A stretch of 64,000 bases of DNA, taken from Rhizobium sp. P40RR-XXII. GTDB taxonomy: Bacteria; Pseudomonadota; Alphaproteobacteria; Rhizobiales; Rhizobiaceae. This document shows positions 35,722 through 44,648 of the stretch, one piece after another. Location: contig NZ_JABAII010000005.1 of the NCBI RefSeq assembly GCF_012641405.1, positions 310,001 through 374,000 of the forward strand, given 5' to 3'. The notes under the pieces are model-generated. The model saw only the letters and a list, made by a program, of their open reading frames with translations, did no database searches and was not told where the DNA came from. Numbering within the stretch: position 1 is the first letter of the stretch; each line of letters begins with the position of its first letter. The position numbers were made by a program, and so were the translations under genes.

Positions 35722-35988
35722 ATGACGGATCCGCGACGAGAAAATAGCAAGACGGCGGCTGAGCGCGATACGGGTTCTCCCAGCCATCGGCCGACGGCAG
35801 CCAATCAGACCAAAGGTGAACTCGACGCCGCCTCGGAGCATCTCAAAGAGCGCGGTCCCGACGACCTGCCCAACATCGAGGCGGCAAAGGAAGCAGCGCG
35901 TCAGCCCGATGACGCCTTCATCGTGCAAAGCGACCTTGAAGACGCGGACGAGCGCGAGGCTTCACCGGGAACCCGCGAACAGCCGTGA
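35722..35988 (+). CDS. Hydrophilic, probably disordered small protein
   Basis: 88 aa from ATG 35722 ('MTDPRRENSKTAAERDTGSP'). Charged, Gly/Pro/Ala/Glu-rich with no predicted fold; 'LPNIEAAKEAARQPDDAF' is the only helical stretch. The frame is open upstream to 35677, but that extension is unlike a natural start. Resembles hydrophilin-like rhizobial stress proteins; no function assigned. Confidence 0.5.
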   Translation: MTDPRRENSKTAAERDTGSPSHRPTAANQTKGELDAASEHLKERGPDDLPNIEAAKEAARQPDDAFIVQSDLEDADEREASPGTREQP

Positions 35989-36049
35989 GATTGCGTCGGG
36001 CCGACTGTCCCCACACCCACGCCAAAAGTAACTCAAGGAGATCACCATT

Positions 36050-36526
36050 ATGGATACCGATGAGAACGCCCGCGTTTGGGAACTTGTCGAGAAGATCGGC
36101 ATCTGTATGCTGACCACTCAAACGTCCGGCAGCCTGCGCGCCCGACCGATGGCCGCACATCCAGAACCGATAGAGAATGCAATCTATTTCCTGACCGATG
36201 TCGCCGGCCACAAGGATGAGGAGATCGCTCGCTGGCCGAATGTCTGCCTGGCCTTCGCTGACACGAAGGGCCAGAAATATGTCTCGATATCCGGCATGGC
36301 GGAAATCAGCAACGACCGCGAGCGCGTGGAAGACCTCTGGACGACGGCTGCCAAGGCCCGGTGGCACAGCGCCGACGATCCATCCATTCGCGTCTTGAAA
36401 GTGACGCCATCTTTCGCCGAATACTGGGACAGCCCCGGAACCATCATCAGCTACATCAAGATGGCCGCTGCCGCCGTTTCGAATTCGAGGCCTGACATGG
36501 GCGAGAACGTGAAAGTCGAGCTTTAG
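36050..36526 (+). CDS. Pyridoxamine 5'-phosphate oxidase-family general stress protein
   Basis: 158 aa split-barrel flavin-binding fold: 'ICMLTTQTSGSLRARPMAAH', 'IYFLTDVAGHKDEEIARWPN', 'YVSISGMAEISNDRERVEDL', 'SPGTIISYIKM'. Like general stress protein 26 (Ygs26), which binds FMN/FAD and is induced by stress. AAGGAGAT lies ideally before the ATG. Confidence 0.87.
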   Translation: MDTDENARVWELVEKIGICMLTTQTSGSLRARPMAAHPEPIENAIYFLTDVAGHKDEEIARWPNVCLAFADTKGQKYVSISGMAEISNDRERVEDLWTTAAKARWHSADDPSIRVLKVTPSFAEYWDSPGTIISYIKMAAAAVSNSRPDMGENVKVEL

Positions 36527-36607
36527 AAGCGATAGATCGCCCGCGAGCCATGCCGCACCCAGGGCCGGCATGGTTCGCGTAAAGCCCGAACCAGAGGGCA
36601 TGAAATC

Positions 36608-36832
36608 CTATTCTTCCCATTCCTCTTCATCGGCCGAAAGCAGATCCACCAAGGCTGCCACGTTGCCGGCAGGCAGATGGCGGCCTTCGCCGATCAAAGC
36701 CTCATCGCTGTTGACCCAAGCCCAAGCCTCGGACAATTCCGTCGGCGTTGCGCCTATTGCAACAATTTCGGCGATAAGGGTCTCGTCCACAGGGCCGAGT
36801 ACGGAGGTGACGTCTTGCGAGGTCAATGTCAT
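36608..36832 (-). CDS. Small acidic hypothetical protein
   Basis: 74 aa: 'MTLTSQDVTSVLGPVDETLI', ends 'DLLSADEEEWEE'. AGGAG lies about 7 bases before the ATG. Length, ribosome site and composition resemble conserved rhizobial hypothetical proteins. Function unknown. Confidence 0.6.
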   Translation of the reverse strand: MTLTSQDVTSVLGPVDETLIAEIVAIGATPTELSEAWAWVNSDEALIGEGRHLPAGNVAALVDLLSADEEEWEE

Positions 36833-37085
36833 GTCCTGCTCCTCTTCCTGTTTGCCAGACCATGAACATCCCTAAAATATAGAAACTCGAGGATAAACTT
36901 CCACCCATAGCTGGGCTATGCACGCACGAGATATTCTCGCCAACGACCTGAAATAGCTGAGTAAATACCCGTTCGTCGGCAACGGAAAATCTTATACGGC
37001 GTCGCGCAGCGTTTATTCCGCAATTAAGCGACGGCTTCTCAGACGATCAAGAAATCGGTCCAAGACCGCATAAATCGCGTGCTGA

Positions 37086-37253
37086 TCAGAAAGTCGGGCC
37101 GGCCGCGCCGCCCTTCAGCGTGAAATAAGCAAAGGCTGCTACGAAAAATGCGATGACGGCCAGGATCGCCAGCAGACGCTTGAGCCAAGGAGGCGTTTGC
37201 CTCGGCGGTTTTGGCTTAGGACGACGTTCAAACTTGATGACATTATCGGACAT
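37086..37253 (-). CDS. 55-aa single-span membrane protein
   Basis: Fifty-five codons from ATG 37253: 'MSDNVIKFERRPKPKPPRQT' then a membrane helix at about 24-45 ('LKRLLAILAVIAFFVAAFAY') and a short periplasmic tail. The basic, proline-rich N-terminus ahead of one helix is typical of small rhizobial membrane proteins. The ribosome site is weak. Confidence 0.6.
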   Translation of the reverse strand: MSDNVIKFERRPKPKPPRQTPPWLKRLLAILAVIAFFVAAFAYFTLKGGAAGPTF

Positions 37254-37432
37254 GACAATCGATTAGCGAAGATCAAACAGTTTGCCAATCCGGTATCGAC
37301 GTCAGGGGTGACGTTTCCAAAAGCGGCCGGACAAAGCGCTCAATTCATCCCAACATTCAATCTTGTCCGCAACGCTTTTGGGGCTGTGGCGGCGGATATC
37401 CGATTGAAATCCACTAACTCCGAAGGTGCCTT

Positions 37433-38197
37433 TTGAATATCCTCAATAAAATTCGTCCCTGGACGGCGCAGCAGCGTGCATTGATTGTCCCATTTCCGGC
37501 AGAACAAGATCTGGCCGACCGCAAATCCACGGCAACCACCGCCGACGGCCCGATCGTCGCCTTCTTCACCGAAGGCAGTTTTTACGAACACGAGAAGGAC
37601 CGCATGGTTCGCTCCGCCAAGCGTATCGGGCTGAGCATTCAGGCGACGCCCGTGCCGAGCGCCGGCAGCTGGGTATTGAATGCCGGGCTGAAACCCGGCT
37701 TCCTGCAGCGGGAAAGGGCGAGGCAGCGCGGACCTATGCTTTACGTCGACGTCGACGCGGTCTTCCATCGCAATCCCTGGCCGGAACTTCGCAAGCTCGA
37801 GTGCGACCTTGCGGTCTATTACGAAGCCAATGAACGCCTCATCAGCGCGACGATTCTCATCAACGATACCCCTGGGGCGGCGCAACTCATCGAGCGCTGG
37901 CGAGAAGGCTGCCTTGCCAAGCCTGACATGTGGGACCAGATCGTTCTGGAGGAAATCATCGCCGAAGATGCCGCCACCGCGAAGCCACAATTCCAGGTGG
38001 TTAAATTGCCTGTGTCCTTCTGCTGGATATTCGATCGGCTCGAAAATGAGCCAGTCAGCGAAATCTTCATCGAGCAGCTCCAGGCAAGCCGGGAGGCGAC
38101 CAAACGCCAACGCTGGTTCGGCCGCATCGGCAAACGCCTGAAGCGCCGCCGCGATCGGGTCGAGGAAATCGAGCGCATCCTTGGCGGTCACGATTGA
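37433..38197 (+). CDS. Nucleotide-diphospho-sugar transferase-like protein (TTG start)
   Basis: 254 aa from TTG 37433, with GAAGG six bases upstream deciding the start. GT-A-like features: 'GPIVAFFTEGSFYEHEKDRM' and a DxD motif in 'MLYVDVDAVFHRNPWPE' (about residue 102), 'ISATILINDTPGAAQLIERW', and 'MWDQIVLEEI'. Resembles small glycosyltransferases of the DUF273/GT77-like nucleotide-diphospho-sugar group. No signal peptide; acceptor unknown. The basic C-terminus is coiled-coil-like. Confidence 0.65.
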   Translation: MNILNKIRPWTAQQRALIVPFPAEQDLADRKSTATTADGPIVAFFTEGSFYEHEKDRMVRSAKRIGLSIQATPVPSAGSWVLNAGLKPGFLQRERARQRGPMLYVDVDAVFHRNPWPELRKLECDLAVYYEANERLISATILINDTPGAAQLIERWREGCLAKPDMWDQIVLEEIIAEDAATAKPQFQVVKLPVSFCWIFDRLENEPVSEIFIEQLQASREATKRQRWFGRIGKRLKRRRDRVEEIERILGGHD

Positions 38198-38259
38198 GGC
38201 GCGCTGCCCAGTTTCCTGCTTTGACTTCGCCAATCGACCGCAAGCCGGCGGCGGCATGA

Positions 38260-39222
38260 TCACAGCATGTCGCCGAGCGTCCAATGGTTGTTCCACCTGA
38301 TATCAATCTCGTCCTCGACATTCTGATACCGAATGTCCGTGGAGAGACGCAGTCGTTGCCGCCTGTCCTGGTTGGTGGTCGAGGCGTGAATCATGAAGGG
38401 CGAATGGAGCATGACGTCCCCGGCCTCATAATCGGCGACCAGCCAGCGCGTATCGAAGCGCTCCGCCATATCGGGCAGATCCTTTGAAACCCAGCCCCCC
38501 TCCGTCATGTTGCGGTTATACGCACTCACACGCTCCTCGGGGCTGAGATCCTTGTTCTGCTCGCTGAACTCGCGCTCCATCCTGGCGCCGATGGCATGCG
38601 ATCCCTCTAGATAGGTGAGGCCACCCATTTCGATCGGGATATCGCCGATCGGTATCCATGCCGTCACGATCCGGCTGGTTCCGCCGCGAAGATAGACCAG
38701 ATCGTAATGAGCCGGCGTCGCCGTCGTGGTCCCCGGCCGGACATGGCGCATGATCTTGCGCTTGTGCAGATAGGAAATGCCCGACAGGAATTCGTCCATA
38801 AAGCGGGACATGCGGGGCTGCGCGCAGAAGCCCTCATAAGCGACCGAACGGACGAGCGACATCAGGCAGCGATCGACGTCCCTGCCTTCGGGTGCGGCGG
38901 CAGACGCGATCCCATCTTTCGGATCCGTTCCCTTCTCGATCAGTCCCGTAGTCGCCATATGGCCGAAGACCCAGCCGCGAAAGTCGATGACGTCTTTGCG
39001 CGGCAGGAAACGCTTGAGCCACACATAGCCATTCTCTTCGTAACTGCGGCGTATGGCTTCGATGCCGATCGCTGGATCGGTCGGCGTCAGATAGCCGAGC
39101 CGATCAGGCGCGACGGAAAGAACTTTTCCGTTGGCGACAAGATTGAGCTCGCGCCCGCCGGATTGCATGGCCTGCAGGGAAATCGACATTTCACTCGCCC
39201 ATGGTTCGATGTAATTGCCCAT
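38260..39222 (-). CDS. Phytanoyl-CoA dioxygenase (PhyH)-family protein
   Basis: 320 aa from ATG 39222; earlier ATGs (39249, 39285) are disfavoured because a perfect TATAAT (39268-39263) would then lie inside the gene. Fe(II)/2-oxoglutarate dioxygenase fold: HxD in 'PAHYDLVYLRGG', distal His in 'HSPFMIHAS', and Arg in 'RQRLRLSTDIRYQ' for 2-oxoglutarate. Hydroxylates an unknown substrate. Divergent from an AraC regulator 65 bases away, its likely activator. Confidence 0.8.
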   Translation of the reverse strand: MGNYIEPWASEMSISLQAMQSGGRELNLVANGKVLSVAPDRLGYLTPTDPAIGIEAIRRSYEENGYVWLKRFLPRKDVIDFRGWVFGHMATTGLIEKGTDPKDGIASAAAPEGRDVDRCLMSLVRSVAYEGFCAQPRMSRFMDEFLSGISYLHKRKIMRHVRPGTTTATPAHYDLVYLRGGTSRIVTAWIPIGDIPIEMGGLTYLEGSHAIGARMEREFSEQNKDLSPEERVSAYNRNMTEGGWVSKDLPDMAERFDTRWLVADYEAGDVMLHSPFMIHASTTNQDRRQRLRLSTDIRYQNVEDEIDIRWNNHWTLGDML

Positions 39223-39286
39223 TGAATCTAACCACTGGTGATGTTTCATTACATGGACGAAAATTATACTGGACTTTTCGCTCATC

Positions 39287-40111
39287 GTGAGACCGACAGA
39301 AGCCGTTTACCGATCACCCCTTGCGGCCGCTGGCGGATTAGCTATCACCGGCAGCGGAAGGCAGCATGCCATGCACGCCGTCAAGGCGCGGAAACTGCCG
39401 AGCTATGCGGTGGTTCTCGTCGAGAACGGCCAGGGCTTTCTCGATACCGACGCTTGCGGTCGCCGGAATGTGAAAGGCCCGGCCCTCTTCTGGCTCTTTC
39501 CAAACCGGCAGCACTCATACGGCCCGGATGTAGATGGCTGGAGCGAGCGGTGGGCGCTTTTCGAAGGCTCTCTGGTGCGGGACTTTCTGAGGCTGCACAT
39601 CATCAGCGAGCAGGCTCCGCTCGTCAATCTGCGCAATCTCGATCGCATCCAGCGCCTTTTTGGCGGCATTCACGCCGATCTGCTCGAAGATTCGAACCTT
39701 GCGAGAGCCTCAGCGGCCGCTTTGCTCCACCAGATCGTCATCCTGGCGGCGCAACAGGCCAGCCAGACCACGCCTTCCCTTCAGGAAGGAGCGGATATGG
39801 GCGAAATCGTCGAGGCGCTTCGGCGCAGGGCGACGCAACCCCTCGATATCGCGGCCTTCGCCGCCGAATATGGAATGTCGCCCGCGACATTCCGCAGAAA
39901 GATCGCAAGGGAAGTCGGACTGCCGCCGAAAGGCTTTCAGCTCAGGGTGCGCATGGATCATGCCAAGGAACTCCTGGCAACGACGGACGACAAGATCGAG
40001 ATCATCGCCGCCAAGGTCGGAATCGACGACGCGTTCTACTTTTCGCGGCTGTTCCACGAGCGGGAAAACTGCACGCCGCGCGAATTTCGCTCACGATTCA
40101 GGAGGAGCTGA
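39287..40111 (+). CDS. AraC-family transcriptional regulator
   Basis: 274 aa from GTG 39287 (ATG 39371 with GGAAGG 9 bases upstream is an alternative that would trim the cupin). N-terminal AraC cupin-like ligand domain ('GQGFLDTD', 'PNRQHSYGPD'), C-terminal double HTH: 'DIAAFAAEYGMSPATFRRKI' and 'IAAKVGIDDAFYFSRLFHER'. Divergent from the PhyH gene, so it probably responds to the dioxygenase substrate. Confidence 0.85.
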   Translation: MRPTEAVYRSPLAAAGGLAITGSGRQHAMHAVKARKLPSYAVVLVENGQGFLDTDACGRRNVKGPALFWLFPNRQHSYGPDVDGWSERWALFEGSLVRDFLRLHIISEQAPLVNLRNLDRIQRLFGGIHADLLEDSNLARASAAALLHQIVILAAQQASQTTPSLQEGADMGEIVEALRRRATQPLDIAAFAAEYGMSPATFRRKIAREVGLPPKGFQLRVRMDHAKELLATTDDKIEIIAAKVGIDDAFYFSRLFHERENCTPREFRSRFRRS

Positions 40112-40368
40112 ACGGTCGAGACTCGGCCGCCTCGTCGCAACCATCCGTTCACCGCGCCGCCGCGCCGCCGGATGGAATTCCGTTTCAGGTTTGGCAGCCG
40201 GAGTATCCGCTCCCAAATCCTGGTGCGAACATGGTAGCCTGTTTACCGGTGCGGAAGTGGCGAAGCTTCAATAAAGGCACAGCCGATTATCGTTCCTTAA
40301 GCGTTACCCTTTGAGAGCGGACGAGGACGCCGCTTTTCATCAACGTTCGAAAGCGCGAGGAGGCAGTC

Positions 40369-41823
40369 ATGAATTTGAAAGACGCAACATTGTTCCGACA
40401 GGCGGCATTGGTCGGCGGCGACTGGATCGAGGCCGATCCATCCAACGCGATCAAGGTCGACAATCCGGCGACGGGCGAAATCATCGGCTATGTTCCCAAT
40501 CTCGGAGCTGCCGAGACCAAGAAGGCGATTGCCGCGGCCGAAGTCGCGCAGAAGGAATGGGCCGCCCGCACCGCCAAGGAACGCTCAGGCATTCTCAGGC
40601 ACTGGTTCGAGCTGATGATGGAAAACCAGGACGATCTCGGACGCATCCTGACGGCCGAACAGGGCAAGCCGCTGCCCGAGGCCAAGGGCGAGATCGCCTA
40701 TGGCGCGAGCTTCATCGAATGGTTTGCCGAAGAGGCCCGCCGCGTCTATGGCGACATCATCCCCGGCCACCAGAAGGACAAGCGCATTCTGGTGATGAAG
40801 CAGCCGATCGGCGTTGTCGCGGCGATCACCCCCTGGAATTTCCCCAACGCCATGATCACCCGCAAGGCCGGTCCTGCCTTTGCCGCCGGCTGCGCCATGG
40901 TGCTGAAGCCGGCCTCGCAGACACCGTTCTCGGCGATCGCCATTGCGATCCTGGCTGAACGCGCCGGCCTGCCCAAGGGGTTGTTCAGCGTGCTGACCGG
41001 CTCTGCCCGCGCCATCGGCGCCGAGATGACCGCAAGCCCGATCGTGCACAAGCTTACCTTCACCGGCTCGACCGAAGTCGGCGCCGAGCTCTACAGGCAG
41101 AGTGCGCCGACCATCAAGAAACTCGGGCTGGAGCTCGGCGGCAACGCACCTTTCATCGTGTTTGACGATGCCGATCTCGATGCCGCCGTCGAAGGCGCGC
41201 TGATCGCCAAGTTCCGCAACAACGGCCAGACCTGCGTCTGCGCCAATCGTCTCTATGTGCAGGACGGCGTCTATGATGCCTTTGCCGACAAGCTCGCAAA
41301 AGCCGTCGGCGGGCTTAAGACCGGCAACGGCTTCGATGAAGGCATCAATCTCGGCCCGCTGATCGACGAGGCAGCCCTTGCCAAGGTCGAGGAGCATGTC
41401 GCCGATGCGCTCTCCAAAGGCGGCCGCATCGTTGCCGGCGGTCATCGCCACCAGCTCGGCGGACGTTTCTATGAGGCGACCGTACTTGCCAATGTCACAC
41501 CGGCGATGGCCGTCGCGAGAGAAGAGACCTTCGGACCGGTCGCTCCCCTCTTCCGCTTCAAGGACGAGGCCGATGTCATCGCCCAGGCCAACGACACCGA
41601 ATTCGGTCTCGCCTCCTATTTCTATGCCAAGGATCTCGCCCGCGTCTTCCGCGTCGCCGAAGCGCTGGAATACGGCATGGTCGGGGTCAATACCGGCCTG
41701 ATCTCGACGGCCGAAGCGCCGTTTGGCGGCGTCAAGCTCTCCGGCCTCGGCCGCGAGGGATCGCGCTACGGCATCGAGGAATTCACCGAAATCAAATATG
41801 TCTGCCTCGGCGGCGTCGTCTGA
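40369..41823 (+). CDS. gabD: NAD(P)+-dependent succinate-semialdehyde dehydrogenase
   Basis: 484 aa, GabD length. 'PWNFPNAMITRKAGPAFAAG' coenzyme/Asn region, catalytic Glu in 'LELGGNAPFIVF', catalytic Cys in 'NNGQTCVCANR', and the GabD-type C-terminus 'GLGREGSRYGIEEFTEIKY'. Oxidises succinate semialdehyde to succinate in GABA catabolism; glutarate semialdehyde is also possible. No gabT neighbour. GAGGA lies upstream of the ATG. Confidence 0.9.
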   Translation: MNLKDATLFRQAALVGGDWIEADPSNAIKVDNPATGEIIGYVPNLGAAETKKAIAAAEVAQKEWAARTAKERSGILRHWFELMMENQDDLGRILTAEQGKPLPEAKGEIAYGASFIEWFAEEARRVYGDIIPGHQKDKRILVMKQPIGVVAAITPWNFPNAMITRKAGPAFAAGCAMVLKPASQTPFSAIAIAILAERAGLPKGLFSVLTGSARAIGAEMTASPIVHKLTFTGSTEVGAELYRQSAPTIKKLGLELGGNAPFIVFDDADLDAAVEGALIAKFRNNGQTCVCANRLYVQDGVYDAFADKLAKAVGGLKTGNGFDEGINLGPLIDEAALAKVEEHVADALSKGGRIVAGGHRHQLGGRFYEATVLANVTPAMAVAREETFGPVAPLFRFKDEADVIAQANDTEFGLASYFYAKDLARVFRVAEALEYGMVGVNTGLISTAEAPFGGVKLSGLGREGSRYGIEEFTEIKYVCLGGVV

Positions 41824-41834
41824 GACCAGGAAAA

Positions 41835-41875
41835 GGCCGCCAGGAGCAGGTTTATGGCACCTGCACGAGGCGGCC
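41835..41875. terminator. Hairpin shared by gabD and the DUF2807 gene
   Basis: Outer arms GGCCGCC (41835-41841) and GGCGGCC (41869-41875), inner arms GCAGGT and ACCTGC. It begins 12 bases after the gabD stop and encloses the DUF2807 stop codon. Acts on converging transcripts. Confidence 0.55.
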
Positions 41876-42558
41876 GCTGCCCCTGATCTCGGAGCGCCGC
41901 AGGACCGGATGCCCGTACAGCTCGATATTGCCGCTTCCGCTGATCGATATGTCCGCATCGGCGGCAGCGGCAACCTGGGCGTCGCCGCTGCCCCGAACCC
42001 TGATCTTTACCGATTGGGCGGCAAGATCTTTCAACCGTGCGGCACCTGAGCCGGAAATCTCCAGATCGACGGTGCGTGCGCTACCCGTGGCGGCGACGCT
42101 GCCACTTCCGGATATGCTTAAACGCAGATCGGATTGATCGAGCTGCGACAGGCAAGATCGCCGCTGCCGCGCACCTTCCAGTCTGTGACGAGCGGACCCG
42201 ACAGGCTGACTTCGAATTTGGAGCTGGACCAGCCCGGGTTGCAGTCCAGGCTCAGCCTCCCACCTTCCAGCCTCACATGGCTAAGAAGAGCGGGATCGCC
42301 GCTGATGACGGCCTCCGCCTTTCCGCCCGGCTGATATTGCACGGAGGCGGGAATATCGATCGCCAGGCTGCCATTGGAGCTGAAAGGCAGGATAACCTGC
42401 CGGCTGCCGGATGCTGCAGATCCGCAACTGGACTGTATGCCACTCCACCAATGCCCTGCGTTTGCCCAATCCGGCCCGGAAAGCCCGATACCAAGCGCTA
42501 GAAAAACGAATGCACAAATCAATCCGGTCGTCGCGACAGTCGCCAATTTCCCGTTCAT
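41852..42558 (-). pseudogene. DUF2807 (GIN-domain) secreted protein, frameshifted
   Basis: N-terminal hydrophobic anchor/signal (residues 8-26), then 'LPFSSNGSLAIDIPASVQY', 'WKVRGSGDLA' after which the frame breaks near 42150. One frame over it continues 'QLDQSDLRLSISGSGSVAAT', 'DLEISGSGAARLKDL', 'ISISGSGNIELYG', the repeated SGSG beta-helix of DUF2807. A single missing base explains it. Third gene of padR-DUF1700-DUF2807; DUF2807 proteins are envelope proteins of unknown role. Confidence 0.82.
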
Positions 42559-42592
42559 TGTCCATTTCCTCCAACGATGTGCAGTCCGGCGA

Positions 42593-43165
42593 TCAAGCTC
42601 GACCTTCGTCTACTTGCGCCAAGCGGAAATGCAGTCGGGCATATTGCCCAAGCATGCGTATGCCCAAACTCAATCCCATCAGTAGCAATGCGCCACCGCC
42701 CACGAAGCAGCTCACCAGCCCGGCACCGATAAGCAGGTGGGCCAGCATACCGACGGAGGGCAAGCCGATATGAAACAGTACGGTCATAACGATGATCTTC
42801 AGGCCGACGGCGCCGACGGCTACCAGTGCGATCGCAAGGCCAAGCGTGACGAAGATCGCGGCAAGGAGCAGAGGTAGCAGGAAGAAGATATCGACGATGG
42901 CGAGGCCGGCCAGCGCCATCATCGCGGCCAGAAGGTTCGGCACGCTCCAATGGGCCTCGAAGCGGCGCAGCCCCGCATCCGCACGCAGCTCCCGCGCAAT
43001 TCTGCCCGGATCGCCAAGCGCGGCTGCAACCTCCTCCTCGCTTCGGCCGGAGGCCTCGGATTCAGCAAAATGGGCTGCGTAATCGGCCACGATATCGTCG
43101 ATCTCGTCTGGAGGAAGGCCCGCAAGTCCCAGCCTCAGCGTGCGCAAGAATGCGTCCCTGGTCAT
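42593..43165 (-). CDS. DUF1700 (HAAS-domain) membrane protein
   Basis: 190 aa. N-terminal helical HAAS domain ('EIDDIVADYAAHFAESEASG', 'EEEVAAALGDPGRIARELRA') and a C-terminal block of four or five membrane segments (about 80-175). Typically paired with PadR regulators in the same operon, where it may act as an envelope-stress sensor. Its ATG overlaps the padR stop by 4 bases. Confidence 0.85.
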   Translation of the reverse strand: MTRDAFLRTLRLGLAGLPPDEIDDIVADYAAHFAESEASGRSEEEVAAALGDPGRIARELRADAGLRRFEAHWSVPNLLAAMMALAGLAIVDIFFLLPLLLAAIFVTLGLAIALVAVGAVGLKIIVMTVLFHIGLPSVGMLAHLLIGAGLVSCFVGGGALLLMGLSLGIRMLGQYARLHFRLAQVDEGRA

Positions 43166-43488
43166 GGCAAATCCTCAAGTAGCTTGTCGACGGAGCTTGC
43201 TAGCGAGCGCCAGTCACGGCGATGGGCTTCAAAAATCGAACGGCCGAGCGGCGTGAGCCGATAATATTTGCGCGGGGGACCATTGCTCGACTCGACGATA
43301 CGGGTGGCGACGAGGCCGTCATTCTGCATTCGGCGCATCAACGGGTAGATCGTTCCCTCCCCCATTCCGACGGCTGCGACCAGCGTGCTGGCGATCTCAT
43401 AGCCGTAGCTTTCGCCCCGCGACAGCACGGCCAGGACGCATAGATCGAGAACACCCTTCCGCAATTGAACTTGAATCGAGTCAGTCAT
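43162..43488 (-). CDS. PadR-family transcriptional regulator
   Basis: 108 aa winged helix: 'GVLDLCVLAVLSRGESYGYE', 'GEGTIYPLMRRMQNDGLV', 'GPPRKYYRLTPLGR' (wing). First gene of the padR-DUF1700-DUF2807 operon and probably autoregulatory through the inverted repeat at 43520-43544. Confidence 0.9.
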   Translation of the reverse strand: MTDSIQVQLRKGVLDLCVLAVLSRGESYGYEIASTLVAAVGMGEGTIYPLMRRMQNDGLVATRIVESSNGPPRKYYRLTPLGRSIFEAHRRDWRSLASSVDKLLEDLP

Positions 43489-43519
43489 GAACGCCTCTGT
43501 TTACAAGATGAATATAACA

Positions 43520-43544
43520 AGCTATCTGTTTATGCAAGGTAGCT
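43520..43544. promoter_or_regulatory. Candidate PadR operator
   Basis: AGCTATC (43520-43526) and GGTAGCT (43538-43544), 6 of 7 bases paired, 11-base spacer, 32 bases upstream of padR in an AT-rich setting. Auto-regulation at such sites is usual for PadR proteins. Confidence 0.4.
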
Positions 43545-43664
43545 AGATGGCGTTCGCGGTCAGCATATGCCGCCTTCGCGTCGTCATGTGGTTTACAGGC
43601 CTGCGTACCTTGCTATCGCAGCCCATCGCGCAGCGTATATCTCTGGTTAAATGGAGCAGCTGTA

Positions 43665-44648
43665 ATGATCCGCTTCAGCCTTGTCCTCGCGGCCGCACTC
43701 TCTCTTGTCGCGCCATCGGGATATGCGGCAGGTTTGAAGTTCATTCACATTTCAGGTGACGCGGATAACCCGGCGATCGACGCCGCCATGTGGTTTCCTT
43801 GCGCAACCCCTCCAACAGAGGTGAGGATCGGAACTCTGGTAGTACCAGCAACGCCGGATTGCCCGATTGCGGGCGAGGCGTTACCGCTCATCATCGTCTC
43901 GCATGGCTATGGCGGCTGGTATCTGGGCCATCACGATACGGCAGAAGCACTTGCCGACGCCGGCTTCATTGTCGTTGCCATCAATCATCCGCATGCCAAT
44001 CATGCCGACATGAGCAAGGCAAGCGGTCTTGGCGTATTGATCGAGCGCCCTGCCGATATCAAACGCACTATCGATTTCATGCTTGACGTTTCCCCCGATG
44101 CCGCGAAGATCGACCCTTAGCGGATCGGCTTCTACGGATTTTCCCAGGGTGGATATACGGGTCTCGTCGTTGCGGGAGCTAATCCGGATTTCACCAAGCT
44201 GCCACCGCGCTGTGCAGATCCGAAAGCAGCTGGCTGCCCGTCGGCGGGCCAAACTCAGCCTCCCCGGCGGCCATTGCCGCCGCAGTCATTGACCCACGAC
44301 CCCCGCACTAAGGCGGTCATTGTCGCCGCCCCATTGAGCATCGTATTCCCGACCACCGACAGCGTGAAAGATGTCAAAGTTCCGCTTCAGCTTTGGGGCT
44401 CAGAACTTGGAGGAGGCGGTGGAGCATCGCCCGAAAACGTCGCAACGCTTGCACGGCTATTGCCAGAAAGGCCTGACTTTCGGGTCGTCCCCAATGCCGT
44501 ACATCTGTCGTTTCTGACGCCTTGTCCGGAAATACGGCCATCGTCCGATGCCTGCACCGACGCGCCGGGGTTCGATCGCATCGCGTTTCATAGGCAATTC
44601 AACGCCGCAGTCGCGGAATTTTTCCGCCAGCATCTGATGAAGCCGTAG
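43665..44648 (+). pseudogene. Secreted alpha/beta hydrolase (dienelactone-hydrolase-like) interrupted by an amber codon
   Basis: One continuous frame of about 327 codons with a single TAG at 44118-44120. Signal peptide (residues 1-22, 'PSGYAAG'); 'PLIIVSHGYGGWYLGHHDTA' oxyanion region; after the TAG comes the nucleophile elbow 'IGFYGFSQGGYTG' with Ser; the catalytic His region is 'FRVVPNAVHLSFLTPCP'. Resembles predicted dienelactone hydrolases/PAF-acetylhydrolase-like proteins. The stop separates the elbow from the oxyanion loop, so the product ending there would be inactive unless the codon is read through. Confidence 0.8.

Noticed and set aside
40141..40175. 7-bp inverted repeat CCATCCG...CGGATGG after the AraC gene as a terminator
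   Set aside because: Arms are short, the 21-base loop is long and no T-run follows.
43547..43759. Short plus-strand frame starting inside the padR operator region
   Set aside because: Overlaps the signal-peptide start of the hydrolase gene in another frame and has no ribosome site.
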